From positions 1 through 22,812 of the forward strand of contig DGIP01000087.1 in the NCBI GenBank assembly GCA_002386405.1: DNA of 22,812 bases. Direction: 5' to 3'. This DNA comes from Stenotrophomonas maltophilia (GTDB lineage Bacteria > Pseudomonadota > Gammaproteobacteria > Xanthomonadales > Xanthomonadaceae). The first letter of the stretch is position 1, and each line of letters begins with the position of its first letter. The notes under the pieces were generated by a model that worked only from the letters and a program-made list of their open reading frames with translations, had not been told where the DNA came from and made no database searches. Positions 17,070 to 22,812 of the stretch are shown here, one piece after another. The translations under genes were made by a program, and so were the position numbers.

Positions 17070-17813
17070 TTACGCCAGGTCCAGCACCGTGCCCCGGTGG
17101 GCGATGCCCTGGGCCGAGAGCAGTTCGACGGCCGCGGCGGCGCAGGCCACCGGATCGCGGGCCATGCCGTCCTCGTCGATCGAATAGGCGCGGGCCCGCA
17201 GCGCAGTGCGCATCGGGCCGGGCTGCAGGCCGCTGACCCGGACCGGGCTGTTGGCCAGCTCGTCGTGCAACGCGGCGATCAGGCCGCGCAGGCCATGCTG
17301 GGCGGCGCCATAGCCACCCCAGTAGGCCCGCCCTACCCGGGCCGGATCGTCCACGGTGAACACCAGCGCGGCATCGTCGCGCTGGCGCAGCAGTGGCAGG
17401 CAGGCCTGGGCCAGCCAGGCCGGGGCGGTCAGGTTGACGTGCACCGCCCGCGCGAACGCGGCCGGGTCGGCGTGTTCGAACGGGGTCAGGCCGGCAAAGT
17501 CGGCGGCGCAGTACAGCACGCCATCGAGCCGGCCGAGCTCGGACTGCAGCCGCTCGGCCAGGGTGGCGTAGTCGTCCGGGGTGGCCCCTTCCAGGTCCAG
17601 CGGGTACAGCAGGGGCTCGGGGCCGACCGCTTCCACCGCCGTGTAGACCCGGTCCAGCCGACGCGGCTTGCGCCCCAGCAGGACCACGGTGGCACCGGCG
17701 GCGGCACAGGCAATGGCGGCGGCACTGCCGAAGCCCCCACCCGCACCGGCCACCAGAATGACGCGATCGGCCAGCGATCCGGTCCCGACCCCAACGGACG
17801 GGACCGCACTCAC
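17070..17813 (-). CDS. YciK-like SDR-family protein with altered catalytic residues
   Basis: A 247-residue short-chain dehydrogenase/reductase fold, the size of E. coli YciK (~252) and similar along its length. The Rossmann dinucleotide motif is kept as GAGGGFG (23-29), with LGRKPRRL (46-53) in the cofactor-specificity region and HVNLTA (125-130). The catalytic region reads FTVDDPARVGRAYWGGYGAAQ: Tyr168 is present, but the YxxxK Lys is Gln172 and the usual Ser stretch is VDD. The GTG at 17813 overlaps the glutaredoxin stop as GTGA, so the two are probably co-translated; upstream in-frame sequence lies in grxD. The function is unknown; nucleotide binding looks more secure than oxidoreductase activity. 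Confidence 0.85.
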   Translation of the reverse strand: MSAVPSVGVGTGSLADRVILVAGAGGGFGSAAAIACAAAGATVVLLGRKPRRLDRVYTAVEAVGPEPLLYPLDLEGATPDDYATLAERLQSELGRLDGVLYCAADFAGLTPFEHADPAAFARAVHVNLTAPAWLAQACLPLLRQRDDAALVFTVDDPARVGRAYWGGYGAAQHGLRGLIAALHDELANSPVRVSGLQPGPMRTALRARAYSIDEDGMARDPVACAAAAVELLSAQGIAHRGTVLDLA

Positions 17814-18121
17814 GGCTGCGAGGCCTCTTCGACGATCCGCTTGAGTTCGCCGGATTCGAACAGCTCCAGCACGATGTCGCAGCCGCCGATCAACTCGCCG
17901 TTGATGAACAGCTGCGGGAAGGTCGGCAGGTTGGAGAAGCGCGCCAGGTTGGCCCGCACCTCGGGCAGTTCCAGCACGTTGACGGTGCGCAGCGACACGG
18001 CGCCGGCGGCCATCAGCGCCTGCACGGCGCGGCTGGAGAAGCCGCACATGGGGTACTGCGGGGTGCCCTTCATGAACAACACGAGGGGGTACTTGTCCAC
18101 TTCGGCCTGGATCTCTTGCAT
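17810..18121 (-). CDS. grxD: Monothiol glutaredoxin Grx4 (CGFS type)
   Basis: A 103-residue monothiol glutaredoxin. The CGFS motif is at 26-29 within MKGTPQYPMCGFS, with Lys18 of the glutathione site, TFPQLFINGELIGGCDIV later and a C-terminal helix. CGFS glutaredoxins bind a [2Fe-2S] cluster with glutathione as a dimer, or with BolA, and deliver Fe-S clusters. The ATG at 18121 gives the usual N-terminus; an ATG at 18157 would add 12 atypical residues. No strong Shine-Dalgarno is seen. It ends overlapping the SDR gene and is divergent from sodB. Confidence 0.95.
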   Translation of the reverse strand: MQEIQAEVDKYPLVLFMKGTPQYPMCGFSSRAVQALMAAGAVSLRTVNVLELPEVRANLARFSNLPTFPQLFINGELIGGCDIVLELFESGELKRIVEEASQP

Positions 18122-18157
18122 TACCGCCACCACGACTCTCCCTGCGCCACGGGACAC

Positions 18158-18174
18158 CCGACCTCGCCGGTCGG
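18158..18174 (-). repeat. Inverted repeat in the leader of grxD
   Basis: CCGACC-tcgcc-GGTCGG forms a perfect 6-bp stem 37 bases upstream of the grxD ATG. A TACAAT -10-like hexamer at 18199-18194 on the minus strand would put the stem inside the transcript leader. No -35 box was found, so this is tentative. Confidence 0.3.
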
Positions 18175-18248
18175 ATAGACTTCCCAGACGGTCATTGTAA
18201 TCCTACTGGCCCTGCCTCCGGCGCCCCGTCTCCAGCCTGCAGCGACCC

Positions 18249-18830
18249 ATGCCCCTCGAATTGCCCCGCCTGCCCTATGACCGCACCGCCCTGCAGCCGC
18301 ATCTGTCGGCCACCACCCTGGACCTGCACCACGGCCAGCACCACCGCGGTTACGTGGAGGCGGTAAACGCACGCATCGAGGGCACCGAGCTGGCCGAGCT
18401 GCCACTGGAGGAGATCGTGCGGCAGAGCCAGGGCAGCCTGTTCGACGCGGCCGCGCAGGCCTGGAACCACGCCTTCTATTGGCAGTGCCTGCACCCGCGC
18501 GGGGGTGGCGAACCGCAGGGGCGCCTCGGCGAACTGATCAGCCGCCATTTCGGCGACGCCAAGCGGCTGCGCGAGGAATTCGACCGGGTTGCGCTGGGCG
18601 TGTTCGGCGCCGGCTGGGTGTGGCTGGTGCAGCACCCCAATGGCGCGCTGGCGGTCCAGGCCACGCGAAACGCCGGCACCCCGCTGACCGGCGAGAGCAC
18701 CCCCCTGCTGGCCTGCGATGTGTGGGAACACGCGTATTACACCGATTACCAGAACGAACGCGGCCGGTACCTGGACGCGTTCTGGAAAATCGTCAACTGG
18801 GATTTCGTGGCCACGCAGCTGCGCGATTGA
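18249..18830 (+). CDS. sodB: Superoxide dismutase, iron type
   Basis: A 193-residue Fe/Mn-family superoxide dismutase that converts superoxide to oxygen and hydrogen peroxide in the cytoplasm. Metal ligands are His27 (DLHHGQHH), His74 (WNHAFYW), Asp157 and His161 (CDVWEHAYY). Gln70 in AAAQAWNHAFYW is at the position used by iron enzymes (the Mn type has its Gln in the C-terminal half), which supports sodB. Tyr35 corresponds to the gateway Tyr34. The start has no clear Shine-Dalgarno but gives the family N-terminus LPRLPYD. The stop is only 6 bases from the converging purK stop, with no terminator between. Confidence 0.96.
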   Translation: MPLELPRLPYDRTALQPHLSATTLDLHHGQHHRGYVEAVNARIEGTELAELPLEEIVRQSQGSLFDAAAQAWNHAFYWQCLHPRGGGEPQGRLGELISRHFGDAKRLREEFDRVALGVFGAGWVWLVQHPNGALAVQATRNAGTPLTGESTPLLACDVWEHAYYTDYQNERGRYLDAFWKIVNWDFVATQLRD

Positions 18831-18836
18831 GAATGC

Positions 18837-19985
18837 TCAACCGCGCAGACTGGCTACCGCTGGCTTGACCTGGTCAGAGCGATCCAGCTGCTGCCCTACT
18901 GCTTCCAACGCGTCAGCCAGCAGCCCGGCCTCGTCCTCGCGCAGCGTGGCATGCCCGACCTTGCGGCCGTCACGCGGCTGCTTGCCGTAGTCATGCCAGT
19001 GGCCACCCGGCTGTGCCAGCACGGCTTCCGCGTCCGGCATCTCACCCAGCCAGTTGAGCATGCAGGCATGCCCCAGCATGCGCGTGTCGCCCAGCGGCAG
19101 CCCCACCACGGCGCGCAGGTGGTTCTCGAACTGCGAGGTTTCGCTGCCTTCGAGGGTCCAGTGCCCGGAGTTGTGCACGCGCGGTGCCATCTCGTTGGCC
19201 AGCAGCTCGTCACCCCGGCAGAACAGCTCCAGCGCGAACACGCCGACGTAATCCAGTCGTTCGGCCAGGGTCTGCGCATAGCCGATCGCGGCGTCGTGCT
19301 GTGCCGGGGACAACCGTGCCGGGGCCAGGCTGGCCGACAGCACGCCATCCACATGCCAGTTGCCGGTGACCGGCCAGGCGCGGAATTCGCCATCCTGGCC
19401 ACGCACGGCGACCACGCTGACTTCACGTTCGAAGGCGACGAAGCCCTCCAGGATCAGCCCGGTACGGGCCACCTGGCCACCCAGCGCGTCCCATGCCGCA
19501 TCGATGTCGGCCTCGCTGCGCAGGCGGAACTGGCCTTTGCCGTCGTAGCCGAAGCGGCGGGTCTTGAGGATGCACGGCAGGCCGAACTCGGCCACCCGGG
19601 CGGCCAGCGTGTCGCGGCTGTCGATGTCGGCGAACGCCGGCAACGGAATGCCGAGCTCGCGGAACAGGGTCTTTTCGCTCAGGCGGTCCTGTGCCACGGC
19701 CAGTGCGTCGGGGTTGGGATACACCGGCACCCGGTCGGCCAGGAACTGCGCGCTGCGGGCGGGCACGTTCTCGAAATCGAAGGTCACCACGTCCACCCGT
19801 TCAGCGAACGCGGCCAGGGCGGCCTCGTCCTCGAACGCGGCCACCTGCAGCGGCGCCAGCTGCCCGCCGCAGGCATCAGCGGCCGGGTCGAACAGTTCGA
19901 AGCGCAGCCCCATCGGCGCGCCGGCCAGGACCATCATGCGGGCCAGCTGGCCGCCGCCCAGGATGCCAACGGTCACGGTGGTCAT
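18837..19985 (-). CDS. purK: N5-carboxyaminoimidazole ribonucleotide synthase
   Basis: A 382-residue ATP-grasp enzyme that carboxylates AIR to N5-CAIR with ATP and bicarbonate in purine synthesis. N-terminal nucleotide-fold motif GGGQLARMM (10-18); ATP-grasp segment [13 protein letters not shown] (~150); C-terminal [13 protein letters not shown], the PurK signature, with [14 protein letters not shown] after it. The ATG overlaps the purE TGA as ATGA, indicating coupled translation. Confidence 0.97.
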   Translation of the reverse strand: MTTVTVGILGGGQLARMMVLAGAPMGLRFELFDPAADACGGQLAPLQVAAFEDEAALAAFAERVDVVTFDFENVPARSAQFLADRVPVYPNPDALAVAQDRLSEKTLFRELGIPLPAFADIDSRDTLAARVAEFGLPCILKTRRFGYDGKGQFRLRSEADIDAAWDALGGQVARTGLILEGFVAFEREVSVVAVRGQDGEFRAWPVTGNWHVDGVLSASLAPARLSPAQHDAAIGYAQTLAERLDYVGVFALELFCRGDELLANEMAPRVHNSGHWTLEGSETSQFENHLRAVVGLPLGDTRMLGHACMLNWLGEMPDAEAVLAQPGGHWHDYGKQPRDGRKVGHATLREDEAGLLADALEAVGQQLDRSDQVKPAVASLRG

Positions 19986-20485
19986 TGACGCGGATCGTCG
20001 TGGGCCATGACGTCTTCGGTCTGGCGGGAACGGAAGCCGTCCAGCGCCTGGCCGATGGCCGGCTGCTCCGGCGCCAGCATGGCGGCGGCGAACAACGCGG
20101 CGTTGGAGGCGCCGGCGTTGCCGATGGCAAAGGTGGCCACCGGGACGCCGGCCGGCATCTGCACGATCGACAGCAGCGAATCCATGCCGTTCAGGGCCTT
20201 GGACTGCACCGGCACGCCCAGCACCGGCACCGCGGTCTTGGCCGCGATCATGCCCGGCAGGTGCGCGGCGCCGCCGGCACCGGCAATGATCGCGCGCAGC
20301 CCACGCGGGCCGGCCTGTTCGGCGTAGGTGAACAGCACGTCGGGCGTGCGGTGCGCCGAGACGACTTTCACTTCGTAGGGAACACCGAGCGCGTCGAGCT
20401 TCTGCGCCGCGTGCTGCATGGTCTCCCAGTCGGAGCGGGAACCCATGACGATGCCGACGAGCGGCGCGGATTGGTTGGGGGTCAT
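19982..20485 (-). CDS. purE: N5-CAIR mutase, class I PurE
   Basis: A 167-residue PurE that moves the carboxyl group of N5-CAIR to give CAIR, the step after PurK. Phosphate-binding GSRSD (15-19), catalytic His45 in SAHRTP, and [14 protein letters not shown] (~68-81) are present. The ATG at 20485 has AGGTGA 6 bases upstream. The C-terminal tail after DGFRSR is a few residues longer than in E. coli. First gene of purE-purK, divergent from the Trm112-like gene. Confidence 0.97.
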   Translation of the reverse strand: MTPNQSAPLVGIVMGSRSDWETMQHAAQKLDALGVPYEVKVVSAHRTPDVLFTYAEQAGPRGLRAIIAGAGGAAHLPGMIAAKTAVPVLGVPVQSKALNGMDSLLSIVQMPAGVPVATFAIGNAGASNAALFAAAMLAPEQPAIGQALDGFRSRQTEDVMAHDDPRQ

Positions 20486-20510
20486 TGGCCGTCACCTGCC
20501 TTAAAGACGT

Positions 20511-20516
20511 ATTCTA
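20511..20516 (-). promoter_or_regulatory. -10 box (TAGAAT) of purE
   Basis: TAGAAT lies 26 bases upstream of the purE ATG in the 59-bp divergent gap. The -35 position 17 bases upstream (CTTCGT) is a poor match. No PurR-like operator was recognised. Confidence 0.4.
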
Positions 20517-20544
20517 GCCGCCTTCCACGCAAGACGAAGAACCC

Positions 20545-20811
20545 ATGGATCGCAAAGTCATCGACCTCCTGTGCGCGCCCCGCACCAACCAGCGCCTGTC
20601 CCTGCTGGATTCCAAGGGCCTGGACGCGCTCAACCGGGCCATTGGCGCCGGCACGGTGACCAACCTCGACGGCACCCCGCTGGACCAGCCCCTGCGCGAA
20701 GCGCTGCTGACCCAGGACCGCAAGCAGATTTTCCGGGTCAACGACGGCATTCCGGTACTGCTGCCGGAAGAAGCCATCGATACCGCCCAGATCACCGATT
20801 TCCCCAGGTAA
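20545..20811 (+). CDS. Trm112-like small protein lacking most zinc cysteines
   Basis: An 88-residue protein. The start MDRKVIDLLCAP and the C-terminal FRVNDGIPVLLPEEA match the Trm112/YcaR family (IRDGIPVML). Family members are usually ~60 residues with four Cys that bind zinc; here only Cys10 remains and the middle is expanded by ~25 residues. Eukaryotic Trm112 activates methyltransferases; the role of bacterial members is poorly defined. The stop TAA overlaps the nadC ATG (TAATG), so the two are probably expressed together. Confidence 0.8.
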   Translation: MDRKVIDLLCAPRTNQRLSLLDSKGLDALNRAIGAGTVTNLDGTPLDQPLREALLTQDRKQIFRVNDGIPVLLPEEAIDTAQITDFPR

Positions 20812-21665
20812 TGAGCCTGAGCCCGCTGACGCCCCCTGACCCCGGCCAGGTACAGGCCGATGTCGCCCGCGCCCTGGCCGAGGACATCGGCGCGGGTGAC
20901 GTGACCGCCGCCCTGCTTCCGGACCGCCCCGACAGCGCCTACCTGCTGTGCAAGCAGGATGCGGTGATCGCGGGCCGGCCGTGGTTCGATGCCACCCACC
21001 AGGCATTGGACCCGCAGGTGCGGATCGAATGGCGCGTGGCCGAAGGCGATGCGGTGCCCGCCGGCACTGTGCTGGCGATCCTGCACGGGCGCAACCGCAG
21101 CCTGGTCAGCGCCGAGCGCACCTCGCTGAATTTCCTGCAGACGCTGTCGGGCACCGCCACCACCACCGCGCGCTACGTAGCGGCCGTGGCCGGCACCGGC
21201 ACGCGCATCCTGGACACCCGCAAGACCCTGCCGGGCCTGCGCGCGGCGCAGAAGTACGCCGTGCGCTGCGGCGGTGGCGACAACCACCGCCAGGGCCTGT
21301 ACGACACGGTGATGCTGAAGGAAAACCACATCCGCGCCGCCGGTTCGCTGACCGCTGCCGTCAACGCCGCGCGGGCGCAGTGGCCACGGCTGCCGCTGGT
21401 GGTGGAAGTGGAAGACCTGGAGCAGCTGCGCGAAGCGCTGGCGGTGGGCTGTGACCGCATCCTGATCGACGACTTCGACGCCGCCACCCGCCGTGAAGCG
21501 GTGAAGATCGCGGCTGGGCGCATCCCGCTCGAGGTCTCCGGCAGCGTGGACCTGGCCGGCCTGCGCGCGATTGCCGACGACGGGGTGGATTGCATTTCGA
21601 TCGGCGGGCTGACCAAGCATGTGCAGGCGATTGACCTGTCGTTGAAGCTGGGCAACCCGCCCTGA
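20811..21665 (+). CDS. nadC: Quinolinate phosphoribosyltransferase (decarboxylating)
   Basis: A 284-residue enzyme that joins quinolinate to PRPP, releasing CO2 and giving nicotinate mononucleotide in de novo NAD synthesis. Motifs: ALAEDIGAGDVT (21-32), RTSLNFLQTLSG (103-114), the active-site stretch TRKTLPGLRAAQKYA (136-150), GGGDNHRQGLYDTVMLKENHI (with Lys170), and C-terminal EVSGSVDLAGLRAIADDGVDCISIGGLT. The length is typical (~280-300). The ATG overlaps the upstream stop by one base. No nadA or nadB is in the window. Confidence 0.97.
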   Translation: MSLSPLTPPDPGQVQADVARALAEDIGAGDVTAALLPDRPDSAYLLCKQDAVIAGRPWFDATHQALDPQVRIEWRVAEGDAVPAGTVLAILHGRNRSLVSAERTSLNFLQTLSGTATTTARYVAAVAGTGTRILDTRKTLPGLRAAQKYAVRCGGGDNHRQGLYDTVMLKENHIRAAGSLTAAVNAARAQWPRLPLVVEVEDLEQLREALAVGCDRILIDDFDAATRREAVKIAAGRIPLEVSGSVDLAGLRAIADDGVDCISIGGLTKHVQAIDLSLKLGNPP

Positions 21666-21682
21666 ATTCTGGTCGGCAGCCC

Positions 21683-21707
21683 GTATCGACCAACGGTCGA
21701 TACCTAC
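21683..21707 (-). repeat. SMAG-type REP hairpin (left copy)
   Basis: On the minus strand GTAG (21707-21704) is followed by a perfect 9-bp stem GTATCGACC / GGTCGATAC with loop GTT. A GTAG head before an imperfect or perfect palindrome is the mark of the SMAG repeats described in Stenotrophomonas maltophilia. It lies 18 bases past the nadC stop. Confidence 0.8.
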
Positions 21708-21717
21708 CGCGGATCCG

Positions 21718-21742
21718 GTAGCGCACGACCGTTGGTCGTGCG
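21718..21742 (+). repeat. SMAG-type REP hairpin (right copy, opposite orientation)
   Basis: GTAG (21718-21721) is followed by a perfect 9-bp stem CGCACGACC / GGTCGTGCG with loop GTT. Together with the left copy it forms a head-to-head dimer around a 10-base spacer containing the palindrome CGGATCCG. Both copies share the core GACCGTTGGTC. The pair may also end nadC transcription. Confidence 0.8.
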
Positions 21743-21813
21743 CCGCCGCGGATTTCACGGCACGTCCTTGCCGGCTCTGCGAGGCTTCCATTGCCCCCGA
21801 ATGGAGAGCGCGC

Positions 21814-22812
21814 ATGCGCCCCCTGCTCCTGCTTGCCTGTCTTTCGCCCATGGCCCTGCTGCCGGGCACCGCCGCCGCCGCCGAAGTCTGCGACATCCCG
21901 CCGCGCTACGGCCTGAGCCCGCTGGCGGCGAGCATCGTCCGCACCGCCTGCAACGAGCACCGCCTGTGGTACCGGCCTTTCATCGACGGTGAAGGGCGTG
22001 CCCGCAACCTTGGCGTAAGCGAGGCCGAACGCGAGTACCTGGCCGACGACGGCATGCCCGCGTGGCAGCGCGTGGTCAGCTACTGGCGCGACAGCGGCAC
22101 GCTGGGGCCGATGGGCAGCCAGCCTGGCGCAACCAGCTGCATGGAGCCGTTCGGTTCGCGCTACACCGACAGCGACTGCCGCGCCTTCCTGATCGACAAC
22201 CCGTGGTCGGCCGCTTTCATCTCCTGGGTGATGAGCCGCGCCGGGGTGCCCGGCTTCACCCGCTCGCCGCGCCACATCGACTACATCCGCGCCGCTTACC
22301 AGAACACCGGCCCGTACCGGATGGCGGATCCGGCGCAGGAAAAGCCCGCGCCCGGCGACCTGCTTTGCTACCTGCGCGGCCGCAACGAATCGTTGAGTTA
22401 CGCCGGGCTGGTGCAACAGCTCAGCGGCGGCACGGTGGCGAACTGGAAATCGCACTGCGAGGTGGTGATCGCGGCCAACATGGGCGGCGACCACACGCTG
22501 TACCTGATCGGCGGCAATGTCATGAACACGGTGGCCATGCGCAAGCTGTCGCTGGATCGCAGCGGACGCATCCAGCTGCCGCCGGCCCCCTCCAGTGATC
22601 CCTACGACATGGGCTGCACCCCCGGACGCGAAGACGAGTGCAACTTCAACCGGCAGGACTGGGCCGCGCTGCTCAAGCTGGTGGCGACCGCACCGATCGG
22701 ATCGACGACCGGCTACCCGCCATCGCCATCGCCTGCGCCGGCCACTGTTCCGCTACCGGCCGCCCAGCCTGGCGTGCCGGCCACGACGCCACCGCAGAAG
22801 CCCACCTTCCCG
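21814..22812 (+). CDS. Secreted DUF2272 protein with CHAP-like motifs (cut by right edge)
   Basis: Open from an ATG at 21814, with GGAGA 6 bases upstream, to the window end: 333 residues and no stop. The signal peptide ends near TAAAA (residue ~23); LLAC at 6-9 resembles a lipobox but lies too close to the N-terminus. The body fits DUF2272. Its order WSAAFISWVMSRAGV (131-145), PGDLL (180-184) and SHCEVV (213-218) recalls CHAP/NlpC-type amidases (W-C-A-A-F, P-G-D, G-H-V), but Ser132 takes the place of the catalytic Cys. Several Cys (26, 46, 109, 122, 215, 268, 276) fit a disulfide-bearing periplasmic protein. The visible C-terminus is Pro-rich and low-complexity. The function is unknown; cell-wall cleavage is only a guess. 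Confidence 0.85.
   Translation, partial: MRPLLLLACLSPMALLPGTAAAAEVCDIPPRYGLSPLAASIVRTACNEHRLWYRPFIDGEGRARNLGVSEAEREYLADDGMPAWQRVVSYWRDSGTLGPMGSQPGATSCMEPFGSRYTDSDCRAFLIDNPWSAAFISWVMSRAGVPGFTRSPRHIDYIRAAYQNTGPYRMADPAQEKPAPGDLLCYLRGRNESLSYAGLVQQLSGGTVANWKSHCEVVIAANMGGDHTLYLIGGNVMNTVAMRKLSLDRSGRIQLPPAPSSDPYDMGCTPGREDECNFNRQDWAALLKLVATAPIGSTTGYPPSPSPAPATVPLPAAQPGVPATTPPQKPTFP

Noticed and set aside
21732..21992. Overlapping small plus-strand frame (ATG at 21801 within it) near the DUF2272 start.
   Set aside because: Frame differs from the DUF2272 gene, which has the better-placed GGAGA and a signal peptide; Arg-rich out-of-frame composition.

Overview
The window is ordinary chromosome of a high-GC gammaproteobacterium of the Xanthomonadaceae, most likely Stenotrophomonas. 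The main pointers are a head-to-head pair of GTAG-headed hairpins (SMAG-type REP elements, typical of S. maltophilia) after nadC, the Xanthomonadaceae-like order of the type IV minor pilin genes next to uvrB and comEC, an Oar-like TonB-dependent receptor and a DUF2272 protein. No phage, transposase, integrase, CRISPR array or plasmid gene was seen.

Layout, left to right. (1) 1-4.1 kb: the N-terminal two thirds of comEC (minus strand, cut by the left edge), a tRNA-Val(GAC) with its own promoter and terminator, and complete uvrB (minus). (2) 4.1-11.7 kb: a lone fimT (plus) with the C-terminal GRxR signature reported for DNA-binding FimT proteins; tRNA-Asn(GTT) (minus); then a minus-strand operon read as fimU-pilV-pilW-pilX-pilY1-pilE, the standard tip/priming complex of the type IVa pilus, with short gaps or overlapping start/stop codons throughout. 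(3) 11.8-16.9 kb: a PpnN/LOG-family nucleotide nucleosidase and a large Oar-like TonB-dependent receptor (both minus), with terminator-like hairpins between them and a 322-bp regulatory gap upstream of the receptor. (4) 17.0-20.5 kb: a YciK-like SDR and a CGFS glutaredoxin (overlapping genes, minus), iron superoxide dismutase (plus), and purE-purK (minus, overlapping). (5) 20.5 kb to the end: a Trm112-like small protein and nadC (plus, overlapping), the SMAG pair, and a secreted DUF2272 protein cut by the right edge.

How the genes fit together: comEC (inner-membrane DNA channel), fimT (candidate DNA-binding pseudopilin) and the minor pilin/PilY1 operon could form much of a natural-transformation route, placed around the excision-repair gene uvrB. 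The rest is housekeeping: purine and NAD synthesis, Fe-S trafficking and oxidative defence.

No clear new multi-gene system was found. The best second looks are at unusual proteins and sites: PilY1 with a changed calcium loop and an 11-glycine tract before a conserved tail, the FimT GRTR motif, an SDR lacking its catalytic Lys, a CHAP-like DUF2272 protein with Ser in the Cys position, a Trm112-like protein lacking zinc cysteines, and several operator- or terminator-like inverted repeats.
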